NCBI RefSeq assembly: GCF_009832905.1
Contig: NZ_CP047135.1
Coordinates: 2,830,001-2,894,000, forward strand
Reading direction: 5' to 3'
From: Stenotrophomonas sp. 364
GTDB taxonomy: Bacteria > Pseudomonadota > Gammaproteobacteria > Xanthomonadales > Xanthomonadaceae
Length of the DNA stretch: 64,000 nt
Shown here: piece by piece, positions 38,561 through 48,360 of the stretch
How positions within the stretch are numbered: the first letter of the stretch is position 1
How the letters are laid out: each line of letters opens with the position of its first letter
The notes under the pieces: model-generated
Seen by the model: only the letters and a program-made list of their open reading frames with translations
Databases searched by the model: none
Told to the model about the DNA's origin: nothing
Translations under genes and position numbers: made by a program

Positions 38561-39237
38561 CGATGGATCTCCTTATCGCCCGCAATCAGGCTGTCTTGGA
38601 TGGAAAGCGCGGGGTGGGCGTTCTCACGCACCACCAGGTAATGGTTGTGGTCGGCCAGGTAGTCGAGCAGGACCACGCGGTCGCCGCGTGCGAGCACGCT
38701 GCCGTCCTGCGAGCGCACCTGCAGGATCAGCCCGGCGCCGCCGTCGTCGACGTTGGCATGGCCCACGGTGGCGGTGACCTGCGGCGAGGCGACCACGCCG
38801 ACGCGGCCCAGCAGCGACGCCTGGGGCACCGGGCGCAGGCGGAGCAGCAGGCGCCGGATCGGGCGCAGCACCACCACGCTGAGCGGCACGGCGGGAAGGA
38901 GTGCGAGCACCGCTGTGGCGCTGCCGGCCAGCCAGCGCACCGGGGTGGGCAGGGACTGGAGCAGGAACAGGTGGACGAAGTAGGTGACGGTCCAGCCGAA
39001 GAAGGCCAGCAGCGCGATCACCAGCATCACCGGGGCGCCGCCCAGGCCCAGGCGCGCGAACATGCCGGAAATGCCGTGCAGGCCGTCATCCCCCAGGTGC
39101 AGGTCCAGGCCGTCGTGGGTAATGCCGTCATCGACCACGCCGAAGGCGGCCAGCAGCCAATACAGCACGGCGAACGCCAGCACGATGCTGTACGGCAGCG
39201 TGGGGAAACTCAACGCGACAGTGAGGAACTCGTCCAT
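38557..39237 (-). CDS. yqiJ: YqiJ-like membrane protein with NfeD/OB-fold domain
   Basis: 226 residues. Three membrane helices lie at about 15-34, 67-93 and 103-125. A C-terminal beta-rich domain (about 140-215: LLGRVGVVASPQVTATVGHA, then GDRVVLLDYLADHNHYLVV) is of the OB/NfeD type. YqiJ-YqiK pairs are a known partnership in which the NfeD-like protein accompanies the flotillin. It is the first gene of the cluster. The stop overlaps the yqiK ATG (ATGA). The upstream gap to trpF is about 296 bp. Confidence 0.85.
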   Translation of the reverse strand: MDEFLTVALSFPTLPYSIVLAFAVLYWLLAAFGVVDDGITHDGLDLHLGDDGLHGISGMFARLGLGGAPVMLVIALLAFFGWTVTYFVHLFLLQSLPTPVRWLAGSATAVLALLPAVPLSVVVLRPIRRLLLRLRPVPQASLLGRVGVVASPQVTATVGHANVDDGGAGLILQVRSQDGSVLARGDRVVLLDYLADHNHYLVVRENAHPALSIQDSLIAGDKEIHR

Positions 39238-39533
39238 TCCATGCCTTCCCTGTGAAGGCGGCCAGCCGCTTCCCCGGCCGCCGCTTGAGGGAAGCGTTCC
39301 GGCTTCCCGCGATTACGCGCCGTGCCGGCCGCGCCATGTCCTGTCGATGCTACGTGAAATTGGCCGCTGCGCCCATAGCAACGCGGCCGCGCCTTGGCTG
39401 GCGCGGTGCGTGGGCTGTCGGCAATGGCCGCGTCGGGATTGCGGCGGGTGTCCCGACCAACGGTCGGGACCTGACGGGCTTCAGCTGTCTAGTGTCCCGT
39501 ACCGGGATTCACGGTACGGACCCACCAGCGGCC
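39238..39533. other. gene-free gap at the right edge of the stress cluster
   Basis: No coding sequence is credible here. Two dyads are present. GTCCCGACC, loop AAC, GGTCGGGAC occupies 39450-39470. A perfect 8-bp stem CCGTACCG/CGGTACGG (39497-39504 with 39512-39519) follows. The second lies just downstream of the trpF stop but lacks a U tract. The promoter of the yqiJ gene must lie in this interval; no clear -35/-10 pair stands out. Confidence 0.6.
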
Positions 39534-40190
39534 TCAATCGGCCTCGTGGCAGTCGGCGCGACGGACTTCTTCGACGAACTTGCGCATCTTGTAGCCGTCC
39601 TTGATGCCCGGCTCGGATTCGATCCCGCTGGAGACGTCCACGCCCCAGGGCAGCGTGGCCACGATGGCGTCGAACACGTTGTCCGGGGTGATCCCGCCGG
39701 CCAGCAGGAACGGCCGGTGCAGGCCGGTGGGCAGGCGGGTCCAGTCGAAGGCCACGCCGGTGCCACCGCCGCCGCCGGGCGCGTGGCTGTCGAACAGGAA
39801 CCCGGCTGCGCTGGGGTACCGCAGCTGCAGCTGGCGCGCGTTGACGTCGTCGCGGCCGCCCATCGCCACGGCCTTCAGGTAAGGCATGTTGAAGCTGCGG
39901 CAGAACGACTCGTCTTCCTCGCCATGGAACTGCAGCAGGGTCGGCCGCACCGTGCGCAGCACTTCGCGTACATCTTCCTTGCTGTTGTCACGGAACAGGG
40001 CCACCACGTCCACCATCGGCGCGATCGCCTGGCGCATTGCGCGGGCTTCGGCCGGCGCCACGCGGCGCTTGCTCTCCCGGGCGAAGATGAAGCCGACTGC
40101 ATCCACGCCCAGTTCCCCGGCCAGGCGGACGTCGCCGGCGCGGGTCATGCCGCAGAACTTGATACGGGTGCGATAGAAAGAGCGGCTCAT
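39534..40190 (-). CDS. trpF: phosphoribosylanthranilate isomerase
   Basis: TIM-barrel enzyme of tryptophan synthesis, 218 residues. The first-strand motif [11 protein letters not shown] contains the catalytic Cys; the general-acid Asp lies in [17 protein letters not shown] near the C terminus. GAGGTG lies 5 nt before the ATG at 40190, and this ATG overlaps the truA stop by 4 nt. In related genomes trpF is usually followed by trpB; here the YqiJ-to-TelA cluster and a LysR gene lie between them. Confidence 0.96.
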   Translation of the reverse strand: MSRSFYRTRIKFCGMTRAGDVRLAGELGVDAVGFIFARESKRRVAPAEARAMRQAIAPMVDVVALFRDNSKEDVREVLRTVRPTLLQFHGEEDESFCRSFNMPYLKAVAMGGRDDVNARQLQLRYPSAAGFLFDSHAPGGGGGTGVAFDWTRLPTGLHRPFLLAGGITPDNVFDAIVATLPWGVDVSSGIESEPGIKDGYKMRKFVEEVRRADCHEAD

Positions 40191-40960
40191 AGAGTCACCT
40201 CGGCGGGCAGTTGCCAGTTGTCGGGGTACAGGGGTCCAACGAACACCAAACCCTGCGGCGGTGCGGTCGGCCCGGCCACGGTGCGGTCCTTTCCGGCCAG
40301 CAGCTCGCCCAGCCACGACACCGGCTTGTCCCCGCACCCGACCAGGATCAATGAACCGACGATATTGCGCACCATGTGATGAAGGAATGCATTGGCCTGA
40401 ACACAGACCTCCAGCACCTCGCCATCGCGGGTCACGCTGATCGCCTGCAGCTCGCGGCGGGCATGCAGGGCCTCGCAATTGACGCTGCGGAAGGCGCTGA
40501 AGTCATTTTCGCCCAGCAATGCCTGTGCCGCGGCGTGCATCAGCGCGGCATCCAGCGGCCGCCGCTCCCAGCTCAGGCTCTGCCGGTTCAGCGCCGGGCG
40601 CACCTGCCGGTTGAGCAGGCGGTAGCGATAGCGCCGGGCGCGGGCAGAGAAACGCGCATGGAAATCATCGGCCACCGGCTGGCACCAGCGCACCGCGATG
40701 GCGGGCGGCAGGCGGGTGGTGGTGCCCAGTGTCCAGCCGCGCGCGTTGCGGATCACGTCGGTGTCGAAATGCACCACCTGGCAGTGCCCGTGCACGCCGG
40801 CATCGGTGCGCCCGGCACACATGACCTTGATGGGCGCATCGGCCACCGAGGACAGCGCCTCCTGCAGACTGGCCTGCACGCTGGGACGACCGCTCTCGCC
40901 CAGCTGCTGCCAGCCCTTGAATTCACTGCCATCGTATTCCACGCCCATTGCGTAGCGCAT
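40187..40960 (-). CDS. truA: tRNA pseudouridine(38-40) synthase
   Basis: Modifies uridines 38-40 in the anticodon arm of tRNAs, 257 residues. The catalytic Asp53 sits in [11 protein letters not shown]; later conserved segments include RYRYRLLNR and [14 protein letters not shown] at 40960 is chosen since GAGG is 7 nt upstream; an in-frame TTG 6 nt earlier leaves no room for it. It is coupled to trpF by a 4-nt overlap. Confidence 0.97.
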   Translation of the reverse strand: MRYAMGVEYDGSEFKGWQQLGESGRPSVQASLQEALSSVADAPIKVMCAGRTDAGVHGHCQVVHFDTDVIRNARGWTLGTTTRLPPAIAVRWCQPVADDFHARFSARARRYRYRLLNRQVRPALNRQSLSWERRPLDAALMHAAAQALLGENDFSAFRSVNCEALHARRELQAISVTRDGEVLEVCVQANAFLHHMVRNIVGSLILVGCGDKPVSWLGELLAGKDRTVAGPTAPPQGLVFVGPLYPDNWQLPAEVTL

Positions 40961-41008
40961 GGTCAACCTCTGTAAGTCGGTAGGAACCGGCCAGGGCCGG
41001 TCGGGGCA

Positions 41009-41389
41009 TCAGGCCGGATCGCGCTCGGACCACACGGCAAGTTCATTGCCGCCGGGTTCGACGAACTGGAAGCGGCTGCCCCCGGGAAAGGAAAACACAG
41101 GCTTGACCACCCGCCCGCCGTGGGCCGCCACCGCCTCGGCCAGCGGTGCCAGATCATCGGCATAGATGACCAGCAGCGGCGCGCCGGTTGCCGACGTGCA
41201 CGGGGTGGCCCGGAAGAAGCCACCCTGCAGGCGACCGTCGTCGAAGGCGGTGTAGTCCGGGCCGTAGTCGACGAACGACCAGCCGAACACCTGTGCGAAG
41301 AACTGGCGGCTGGCCGCCGGATCGGTGGAGGCGAACTCCACGTAATCCAGCCGGCGCTCACGCAGGGCGGTTGCGGGGGCCGCGCTCAT
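41009..41389 (-). CDS. VOC (glyoxalase/bleomycin-resistance fold) protein
   Basis: 126 residues forming one vicinal-oxygen-chelate module pair: the start LDYVEFASTDPAASRQFFAQ plus FGW, and the end GSRFQFVEPGGNELAVW. The Glu/His metal positions are only partly evident, so the enzyme activity cannot be assigned. Its ATG overlaps the fimV stop by 4 nt, so it is co-translated in the asd-fimV-VOC-truA-trpF run. Proteins of this sort are often annotated as putative lyases. Confidence 0.85.
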   Translation of the reverse strand: MSAAPATALRERRLDYVEFASTDPAASRQFFAQVFGWSFVDYGPDYTAFDDGRLQGGFFRATPCTSATGAPLLVIYADDLAPLAEAVAAHGGRVVKPVFSFPGGSRFQFVEPGGNELAVWSERDPA

Positions 41390-43404
41390 CCCAGCCGCGC
41401 CAGCAGTTCGCGTGCCTGCGCCTGGCTGTGCGGATCGGCAGCAACGGCCACTTCCTGCAACAGGGTGCGCGCAGTTTCCGCGTCGCCCAGGTCGAGATAG
41501 GCGATGGCCAGTTCGAGACGGTCGCGGCCCGGGGTCGCCAGCACGTGGCCGCTGTTGTCGGTGGCCTCGAACGGTGCTTCGATGCCCTGCGCCGGCGCAG
41601 CGCTTGCTTCGGCTTCGGCTTCGGCAACGCCAGCCGCTTCGGCGTCGACGGCAACCGCGTCGCCATCGGCGGGAAACTCGAACACGCCACGGAACGACGG
41701 CTGTGCTGCCGCTTCCAGCGCATGCGCCGGCGGGGTGTACACGTCGATCGTGTCGAGGTCCGCGCCCGCATCCACGCCCGCATTCACTGACGGGACCTGC
41801 TCCACGCCGGGCGCCGGTTCGTCGCCCTCGCTGTGCGCTGCATCGCTGTCGGCCACGGGCTGGCCCGGGTACGGCGCCAGGTTGAACACCGACTCCCGGC
41901 GCAGGCCATCGGCGTAGTGTTCGGCCGGTGGGTCGAGCTCCTCATTGGCCTGGTCACCTGCGTGATCCAGGCGCGCGTCCAGGGCGTCGTCCTGCTGCGC
42001 GGCCAGCTCGTCCACATAGTCGGTGGCCGGTACCGCCGCAGCCAGTGCGGTGGCGTCGAGGCTCTCGCGGCGCAGCGGTGGCAGCGGCGAGGGCTTGCGG
42101 CGGCGGGACACGGCCCACCCGCCCACCACCAGCAACAGCACCACCAGCCCCAGCCAGTACCAGCCGCCCCCGCCAGCGTCGCGCGTGGCCGGGGCCTGGC
42201 CCAGGCGCTGCTGCGCGGCGGCCAGGTCGCTGTCTTTCATCGCAATCAGCGTCTGCTGCTGCTTCTGCAGCTTTTCCAGGTCGGCAACGCGGCCGCGCAG
42301 CTCCTGGATCTCGGCGTCGCGGGTGGCGACATCTTCCTTGGCCTGACGCAGTTGTTCGTTGCCCAGCATGTCGCCCTCACTGCCGGCGGCGGTGCCGGTG
42401 GTTGTGCCTGCATTGTTGTCGGTGGCGGCGACCGCCGGCGCGATCTCCAGGCGTGCGCCGCTGGCTGCAGCCGCAGCCGCTGCCACCGGCTTGACGGCCG
42501 GGCCCGGCGTGGCGGCAACGCCGCTGCTGGCCGGCTGCGGGATCGCCGCGCGCGACTGGCGCCACTGTGCGGCGTGTTCGCGCACGATCGCAGCCGCTTC
42601 GCTGGCGTCGATCGGCGCGGGGATATCGGTGGGGCTGCGCAGCACCGCGCCCTGCTTGAGCAGGTTGACGTTGCCGCGGATGAAGGCCTCCGGGTTGGCG
42701 CGCAGCAGCGCGACCATCGCCTGGTTGCGGTTGATGCCCTGTTCGCGGGCGACCGTGGCCGCGATCTGGGACAGGGTCTGGCCGCGTTGCACGGTGACGC
42801 CGCCGGCGGTGCTTGCCGGTGCGGGCGCTGCGCCGCGCGATGGAGCGGTGCGTGAAGGCTGCGCGGCCGTGCGTGCCGGCCTGGTCTCCGCCGCCGGCGC
42901 CGGCGCCGGCGCCGGTTCACGCACGATGGCATTGGACATCGCGCCGGCTGGCGCGACGATCTCCGGTTCGGCCACGGCCAGCGCACTGTTGGGTGCATCG
43001 ACCAGCGCCGAGTATTCACGGACCAGGCGCCCCTGGCCCCAGTCGGCTTCGATCAGGAAATTCAGCGACGCGGTGGTGACCGGGGCCTGGGTGCTGACCC
43101 GCACCACCGCCCTGCCCTGCGCATTGCGGGTCAATTCGAACTGCAGCTCGCTGACCAGGCCGGCCGGTGCGTCCAGCCCGACCCGGGCAAACGTGCCCGG
43201 CGAGGCCAGCGCCACCCGGAGGTTCTGCAGCTCGGCAGGGTCGGCCGAGATCACCGGAATTTCGGCCAGCAGCGGCTGGCCGGACTTGGACAGCACCCGG
43301 ATATCGCCCAGGCCCAGGGCCAGGGCGGAGCTGCTGGCCAGGGCCAGCAGCAGAGTGGACACATACTTGAGCGGGCGCAGGGCGCCCCGGGTCCGGTTGT
43401 TCAT
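41386..43404 (-). CDS. fimV: FimV-like LysM/TPR inner-membrane protein
   Basis: 672 residues. A signal peptide ends near residue 29 (SSALA). The FimV N-terminal domain follows (GLGDIRVLSKSGQPLLAEIP), then a LysM module (VQRGQTLSQIAATVAREQG, about 200-260), an Ala/Gln coiled coil and one membrane helix (WYWLGLVVLLLVVGGWAV). An acidic cytoplasmic region follows, with a C-terminal FimV TPR-like domain (LAIAYLDLGDAETARTLLQE). FimV is a polar hub for type IV pili in pseudomonads. The asd-fimV-truA order supports the name. Confidence 0.92.
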   Translation of the reverse strand: MNNRTRGALRPLKYVSTLLLALASSSALALGLGDIRVLSKSGQPLLAEIPVISADPAELQNLRVALASPGTFARVGLDAPAGLVSELQFELTRNAQGRAVVRVSTQAPVTTASLNFLIEADWGQGRLVREYSALVDAPNSALAVAEPEIVAPAGAMSNAIVREPAPAPAPAAETRPARTAAQPSRTAPSRGAAPAPASTAGGVTVQRGQTLSQIAATVAREQGINRNQAMVALLRANPEAFIRGNVNLLKQGAVLRSPTDIPAPIDASEAAAIVREHAAQWRQSRAAIPQPASSGVAATPGPAVKPVAAAAAAASGARLEIAPAVAATDNNAGTTTGTAAGSEGDMLGNEQLRQAKEDVATRDAEIQELRGRVADLEKLQKQQQTLIAMKDSDLAAAQQRLGQAPATRDAGGGGWYWLGLVVLLLVVGGWAVSRRRKPSPLPPLRRESLDATALAAAVPATDYVDELAAQQDDALDARLDHAGDQANEELDPPAEHYADGLRRESVFNLAPYPGQPVADSDAAHSEGDEPAPGVEQVPSVNAGVDAGADLDTIDVYTPPAHALEAAAQPSFRGVFEFPADGDAVAVDAEAAGVAEAEAEASAAPAQGIEAPFEATDNSGHVLATPGRDRLELAIAYLDLGDAETARTLLQEVAVAADPHSQAQARELLARLG

Positions 43405-43491
43405 GGCGGCCAATATAGCGGCTCCCCCCGTGATCGGCGATGGTTGAATTGCAGCCGCCGATGGCATCCCCATGCCATCGGCGGTGCACGA

Positions 43492-44517
43492 TCAGCCTTC
43501 GGCGGCGACCAGCTCGGCCAGCTGCACGGCATTGAGCGCGGCGCCCTTGCGGATGTTGTCCGACACGATCCACAGGTTCAGACCGTTGGGGTGCGACAGA
43601 TCCTCGCGGATACGGCCGACATACACGGCATCGTTGCCCGACGCATGGGTCACCGGGGTCGGATAGCCACCGGCTTCATGCTTGTCCACCACTTCCACGC
43701 CCGGCGAGCGCGACAGCAGTTCGCGCGCGGCGGCCACGGTGACCTTGTCGCGGGTTTCGATGGTGACCGCTTCGGAGTGGCCGTAGAACACCGGCACGCG
43801 CACCGCGGTGGGGTTCACCAGGATGCTGTCGTCGCCGAGGATCTTCTTGGTTTCCCAGACCAGCTTCATCTCTTCCTTGGTGAAGCCGTTCTCCAGGAAG
43901 TCGTCGATGTGCGGGATCAGGTTGAACGCGATCTGCACCGGGAACCGCTGCGGGTCGATCTGCTGGAAGCTGAGCAGCTGGCCGGTCTGCTTGCCCAGTT
44001 CTTCCAGGGCCGAACGACCGCCACCGGACACGGACTGGTAGGTGGCCACGTTGATGCGCGTGATGCCGTACTGGCGGTGCAGCGGCGCCAGTGCCACCAG
44101 CATCTGCATGGTGGAGCAGTTCGGGTTGGCGATGATGCCGCGCGGGCGGTTCTTCAGCGCCTCCGGGTTCACTTCGGACACCACCAGCGGCACGTCGTCG
44201 TCGTAGCGGAAGGCCGACGAGTTGTCGATCACCACCGCACCGGCCGCGGCGAACTTCGGGCCGAACTCCTTGGACACGCTGCCACCGGCGGAGAACAGCG
44301 CGATGTCCACGCCCTTGGGGTCGAAGTCGGCCAGGTCCTGGACCTTGATCTTTTCACCGCGGTAGTCGATTTCACCGCCGGCCGAGCGCGAGGACGCGAG
44401 CAGGCTCAGCGAGGCGATCGGGAAGTCGCGCTCGGCGAGGATGGACAACATGGTTTCGCCGACGGCGCCGGTGGCACCGACGACAGCGACGTGGAAACGA
44501 CGATCTGCATTGCTCAT
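43492..44517 (-). CDS. asd: aspartate-semialdehyde dehydrogenase
   Basis: Second step from aspartate to lysine, threonine, methionine and diaminopimelate, 341 residues. The NADP loop is VAVVGATGAVGETML. Active-site Cys134 lies in IANPNCSTMQM, and the catalytic His region is in the C-terminal half. GAGG lies 7 nt before the ATG at 44517, which excludes the longer upstream frame running into repeats. It is followed by fimV, as in many gammaproteobacteria. Confidence 0.97.
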   Translation of the reverse strand: MSNADRRFHVAVVGATGAVGETMLSILAERDFPIASLSLLASSRSAGGEIDYRGEKIKVQDLADFDPKGVDIALFSAGGSVSKEFGPKFAAAGAVVIDNSSAFRYDDDVPLVVSEVNPEALKNRPRGIIANPNCSTMQMLVALAPLHRQYGITRINVATYQSVSGGGRSALEELGKQTGQLLSFQQIDPQRFPVQIAFNLIPHIDDFLENGFTKEEMKLVWETKKILGDDSILVNPTAVRVPVFYGHSEAVTIETRDKVTVAAARELLSRSPGVEVVDKHEAGGYPTPVTHASGNDAVYVGRIREDLSHPNGLNLWIVSDNIRKGAALNAVQLAELVAAEG

Positions 44518-44537
44518 GGGGGAACCTCGTGTTGGGT

Positions 44538-44638
44538 GTACCGACCTGCGGTCGGTACCTGCCGTGTTTGGGGAATGTGTGCCGACCAACGATCGGTACC
44601 TGCCGTGCCTTGGGTGTGTACCGACCAACGGTCGGTAC
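44538..44638. repeat. three tandem GTACCGACC-type REP dyads
   Basis: Three stem-loops follow one another at about 40-bp spacing. 44538-44558 is GTACCGACC, TGC, GGTCGGTAC. 44579-44599 is the same form with mismatches. 44618-44638 is GTACCGACC, AAC, GGTCGGTAC. Each is followed by CTGCCG. They separate ghrB from asd on the same strand and could attenuate or protect the transcript. An additional GGGAACCTC/GAGGTTCCC hairpin (44649-44680) touches the ghrB stop. Confidence 0.8.
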
Positions 44639-44679
44639 CTGCCGGTTCGGGAACCTCGCCTGTTGGCCGGGGAGGTTCC

Positions 44680-45735
44680 CTATCGTTTTGCGTCGTCGAT
44701 TTTTTTGCCGCCCACGGTCGCGCGGCCGATGTGCGCGGCGGCCACAGCGTCGGCGTTGATCGCGCTCGGCGGGCGGCCGGCGTTCGGCCCCAGGCCCAGC
44801 GCGGCGATGAGGTTGTCCACGGCCAGCTGCACCATCGCCCGGCGCGTGGCCTGGCTGGCGCTGCCGATATGCGGGGTCAGCACGATGTTGTGCAGGGCCA
44901 GCAGTTCCGGGCGCACCGTGGGCTCGCCTTCGAACACGTCCAGGCCGGCGGCGGCAAGGCGGCCGTTGGCCAGGGCATCGGCCAGCGCGACCTCGTCGAC
45001 GATGCCGCCGCGGGCGATGTTCACCAGGGTCGCGGTCGGCTTCATCTTCGCCAGCGCGCCGGCGTCGATGATGTGGTGCGAGGACGCGCTGTAGGGCAGC
45101 ACCAGTACCAGGTGGTCGGCCTGGGCCAGCAGCGTGTCGAGGTCGACGTACTGGGCGCCCACCTCGGCTTCGGTGGCGTCGGGCAGGCGCGAGCGGTTGT
45201 GGTACAGCACGCGCATGCCGAACCCGAGCGCGCCGCGGCGGGCGATGCCCTGACCGATGCGGCCCATGCCCAGGATGCCCAGCGTGCTGCCGTGGATGTC
45301 CGCGCCGAGCAGGGTCTGGAACGACCACTGGCCCCACTGCCCGTCACGCAGCCAGCGCTCGGCCTCGGTGATGCGGCGGGCGGTGGCCATCAGCAGCGCG
45401 AAGCCGAGGTCGGCGGTGGTTTCGGTCAGGACGTCCGGGGTGTTGCTGGCCAGGATGCCGGCCGCGCTGAGCGCGTCCACATCCAGGTTGTTGTAGCCCA
45501 CGCCGACGTTGGCGATCGCGCGCAGCTGTGGCGCGTTGGCGATCTCGGCCGGGCCGATGCGCTCGTTGAGGGTGATCAGGGCACCCTCGACGCGGGACAA
45601 CTGCTCGGCCAGCATCTGCGGGGTATAGCGGGTGACATCGCCGGTCATGGTCAGGTCGACATGCTGCCCGAGCTGTTCGACCACATCGTCGAACAGCGGC
45701 TGGCTGACCCATACCCTGGGGCGGCGATCAGCCAT
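44680..45735 (-). CDS. D-isomer-specific 2-hydroxyacid dehydrogenase (GhrB-like)
   Basis: NAD(P)-dependent reductase of glyoxylate, hydroxypyruvate or 2-ketogluconate type, 351 residues. The nucleotide loop is [15 protein letters not shown]. Catalytic Arg, Glu and His appear in [20 protein letters not shown] and TPHIGSA. A C-terminal extension of about 40 residues ends in lysine- and arginine-rich sequence. It overlaps aroC by 8 nt. The exact substrate cannot be set from sequence alone. Confidence 0.87.
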   Translation of the reverse strand: MADRRPRVWVSQPLFDDVVEQLGQHVDLTMTGDVTRYTPQMLAEQLSRVEGALITLNERIGPAEIANAPQLRAIANVGVGYNNLDVDALSAAGILASNTPDVLTETTADLGFALLMATARRITEAERWLRDGQWGQWSFQTLLGADIHGSTLGILGMGRIGQGIARRGALGFGMRVLYHNRSRLPDATEAEVGAQYVDLDTLLAQADHLVLVLPYSASSHHIIDAGALAKMKPTATLVNIARGGIVDEVALADALANGRLAAAGLDVFEGEPTVRPELLALHNIVLTPHIGSASQATRRAMVQLAVDNLIAALGLGPNAGRPPSAINADAVAAAHIGRATVGGKKIDDAKR

Positions 45736-46831
45736 CGATCGTGCCCGGAATGCGCGGGGTGATGTCGCCGACGTCGCCGCACTGCGCGCGGTGGCGCAGG
45801 GCCTGGTCCATCAGCACCAGCGCCATCATCGCCTCGGCGATGGGGGTGGCGCGGATGCCGACGCACGGGTCATGGCGGCCGGTGGTGATCACATCGACCG
45901 CGTTGCCGTTGGCATCCACCGTGGCACCGGGCAGGCGCAGGCTGGAGGTGGGCTTGAGCACGATCGAGGCGGTGATCTGCTGGCCGGTGGAGATGCCACC
46001 GAGGATGCCACCGGCGTGATTGCTGGCGAAGCCCTGCGGGGTGATCAGGTCGCGGTGTTCGGTGCCCAGCTGGGCGGCGCTGGCAAAGCCGTCGCCGATC
46101 TCCACGCCCTTGACCGCGTTGATGCTCATCAGCGCGGCGGCCAGATCACCGTCGAGCTTGCCGTAGATGGGCTCGCCCCAGCCGGGCGGGACGCCGTCGG
46201 CGACCACGTTGACGCGCGCGCCGACCGAGTCGCCGGACTTGCGCAGCGCGTCCATGTAGCTTTCCAGCGCGGGCACCTGTTCGGCAACCGGCCAGAAGAA
46301 CGGGTTGTCTTCCACCGCCGACCAGTCATGCCCGGTGGGGGTGATCGCGCCCAGCTGGGACAGGTAGCCACGCACGGTTACGCCATGGCGCTGCTGCAGC
46401 CACTTCTTGGCGATGACGCCGGCGGCCACGCGCATGGTGGTTTCGCGCGCGGACGAACGGCCGCCACCGCGCGGGTCGCGGATGCCGTACTTCTGCCAGT
46501 AACTGTAGTCGGCATGGCCCGGGCGGAACTGCTGGGCGATGGCGGTGTAATCCTTGCTGCGCTGGTCGGTGTTGCGGATCAGCAGGGCAATGGGCGTACC
46601 GGTGGTGCGGCCTTCGTAGACGCCGGACAGGATCTCGACGTCGTCGGCTTCGCGGCGCGCCGAGGTATGCCGGCTCTTGCCGGTGGCGCGGCGCTGCAGG
46701 TCGTGGTCGAACTCACCGGCACTGATTTCCAGCCCCGGCGGGCAGCCATCGATCACGCAGCCGATCGCCGGACCATGCGATTCACCGAAGGTGGTGACGG
46801 TCAGCAGTTTGCCGAAGCTGTTGGAACTCAC
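45728..46831 (-). CDS. aroC: chorismate synthase
   Basis: FMN-dependent last step of the shikimate pathway, 367 residues. Signature motifs are [19 protein letters not shown] near the start, [18 protein letters not shown] in the middle and GGISTGQ late. The start is GTG and overlaps the prmB stop as GTGA. The prmB-aroC-asd neighbourhood is common in gammaproteobacteria. Confidence 0.97.
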   Translation of the reverse strand: MSSNSFGKLLTVTTFGESHGPAIGCVIDGCPPGLEISAGEFDHDLQRRATGKSRHTSARREADDVEILSGVYEGRTTGTPIALLIRNTDQRSKDYTAIAQQFRPGHADYSYWQKYGIRDPRGGGRSSARETTMRVAAGVIAKKWLQQRHGVTVRGYLSQLGAITPTGHDWSAVEDNPFFWPVAEQVPALESYMDALRKSGDSVGARVNVVADGVPPGWGEPIYGKLDGDLAAALMSINAVKGVEIGDGFASAAQLGTEHRDLITPQGFASNHAGGILGGISTGQQITASIVLKPTSSLRLPGATVDANGNAVDVITTGRHDPCVGIRATPIAEAMMALVLMDQALRHRAQCGDVGDITPRIPGTIDG

Positions 46832-47757
46832 GGCCGCTGCGCTGCCAGTTCGGTGATGCGCGCGCTGTGGGCGATCAGCTCACGGCATTCGACGGCGAAG
46901 ATGCCCATCTGGCCGACCTTGAATTCGATCCAGGCAAAGTCGACTTCAGGCAGGAGCTTGATGAGATGCTGTTCGGACTCGCCCACTTCGCAGATCAGCA
47001 GGCCGTCTTCGCTGAGGTGCAGCGGGGCGTCGCGCAGGATCTTGAGGACCAGGTCGAGGCCGTCGGGGCCGGCCCGCAGGCCCATGTCCGGCTCGTAGGA
47101 GTATTCCTGCGGCAGGGCATCGGTTTCGTCGTTGGTGACGTAGGGCGGGTTGGTGACGATGAGGTCGTAGTGGCGGCCGGTGAGGCCGGTGAACAGGTCG
47201 GACTTGATCAGGGTGACGTTGTGCGCCTGGAGGCGGTCCTTGTTTTCATGCGCCAGGGCCAGGGCATCGTCGCTGAGGTCGACGCCGTCCACTTCCCAGT
47301 TGGGGTAGTAGTGGCCGATGGCGATGGCGATGCAGCCCGAGCCGGTGCACAGGTCAAGGGCGCGATGGACGTCACGGCCGGCCAGCCAGGGTTCGAAGCC
47401 GGTTTCGATGAGTTCGGCGATGGGCGAGCGCGGGACCAGGGCGCGGCTGTCGCTCTTGAAGCTGAGGCCGGCAAACCAGGCTTCGCCGGTAAGGTAGGCG
47501 GCGGGCAGGCGTTCGTTGATGCGACGTTCGAACAGGGCCAGTACCTCGGCCTTTTCAGGCGTGGTGACGCGGGCGGCGCCGTAGGCGGGGCCGAGGTCAT
47601 GCGGGAGGTGCAGGCTGTGCAGGACGAGCTGGGTAGCTTCGTCCAGGGCGTTGTCGTAGCTGTGCCCGAAGGTGAGGCCTGCGGCATTGAAACGGCTGGT
47701 GCCGTAGCGGATCAGGTCGATGATCGTGTGAAGTTCGGCGGCCGTTTCGGCAGTCAT
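46828..47757 (-). CDS. prmB: ribosomal protein L3 glutamine N5-methyltransferase
   Basis: SAM-dependent methyltransferase modifying the glutamine of uL3, 309 residues. The SAM motif is [16 protein letters not shown]. The catalytic NPPY motif is in [12 protein letters not shown], and [15 protein letters not shown] follows as in the HemK/PrmB group. ATG at 47757 is chosen for family length; no clear ribosome site precedes it. Confidence 0.95.
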   Translation of the reverse strand: MTAETAAELHTIIDLIRYGTSRFNAAGLTFGHSYDNALDEATQLVLHSLHLPHDLGPAYGAARVTTPEKAEVLALFERRINERLPAAYLTGEAWFAGLSFKSDSRALVPRSPIAELIETGFEPWLAGRDVHRALDLCTGSGCIAIAIGHYYPNWEVDGVDLSDDALALAHENKDRLQAHNVTLIKSDLFTGLTGRHYDLIVTNPPYVTNDETDALPQEYSYEPDMGLRAGPDGLDLVLKILRDAPLHLSEDGLLICEVGESEQHLIKLLPEVDFAWIEFKVGQMGIFAVECRELIAHSARITELAAQRP

Positions 47758-47863
47758 GGCAAGGCAACAGACAGTGTGGCCCCCGATTATAGGCGACCCC
47801 ATGCCCCCCGGCATCCGTTGCAGTCGAAAGTGGTTGGGTTGGGGGTTTGGAGGCTTGGAGCGA

Positions 47864-47887
47864 GGTCAAGGTCAACTTCAACGTCAA
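47864..47887. repeat. hexamer array next to cassette 1
   Basis: Four consecutive hexamers (GGTCAA, GGTCAA, CTTCAA, CGTCAA) lie 31 bp left of the first palindromic cassette. Similar hexamer-like runs occur near 48130 and 48300 and in the longer array at 48565-48652. Confidence 0.6.
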
Positions 47888-47918
47888 AGGCGGCGCTGCG
47901 TTGGTGGCGGGCTTGGTC

Positions 47919-48094
47919 GGGGTGGGTGGGGTGGCAGGGCACGCTGCAAGTCCCGCTCCGCGGCCCGGCCCAGCCGCTGGCGGCTGGGCGTTCGGGCGCA
48001 TGCGAGGCAGTGCCTCGCATGCAATGCGCCCTCACCCTTGTAAGCTCCGTCGCCGCATCCATGCGGCTCAGGGCCCTGCCAACCCACCCCCACC
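47919..48094. repeat. palindromic cassette 1 (176 bp)
   Basis: Terminal arms of about 20 bp (GGTGGGTGGGGTGGCAGGGC at 47921-47940 against 48073-48094) enclose a 132-bp body. The body contains three hairpins: CCCAGCCG/CGGCTGGG (47969-47988), a perfect 12-bp GCATGCGAGGCA dyad (47998-48022), and GCCGCAT/ATGCGGC near 48051-48066. The body is 97% identical (128 of 132) to the reverse complement of cassette 2. Confidence 0.85.
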
Positions 48095-48182
48095 GCCCCC
48101 CGACACACTGTCTTTGCCGCACTGAGAGCAGATCAAGGGCAAGAGCCAGAGCAGCCTCCTGCGCCCGCACGGGGTGGGAGAG

Positions 48183-48205
48183 GTAGTGCCGAGCCTTGCT
48201 CGGCA
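48183..48205. repeat. GTAG-type (SMAG-like) REP dyad
   Basis: GTAG (48183-48186) followed by TGCCGAGC, loop CTT, GCTCGGCA (48198-48205). It lies between the two inverted cassettes. Confidence 0.75.
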
Positions 48206-48360
48206 CCTCCCTACCTTCCCCACAACCTGACCCCCTCCCCTCGCACCAACCCCAACCGCCCTGCCAGTGAAATGCACTGGCCCGCCCCACCTTGCCCGTG
48301 CCTCGGGCCTTGCCTTGGCTCTTGCCCTTACCCAAGGGGCACCAGCCATCTGTCGAGCGT

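Noticed and set aside
29171..39237. Prophage or plasmid origin of the stress cluster
   Set aside because: There is no integrase, transposase, tRNA attachment-site duplication or phage gene, and codon use and GC look like those of the neighbours.
44649..44680. Hairpin GGGAACCTC/GAGGTTCCC as a terminator for ghrB
   Set aside because: The T-rich sequence lies on the plus-strand side, while ghrB is transcribed on the minus strand. There is no U tract in the needed direction.
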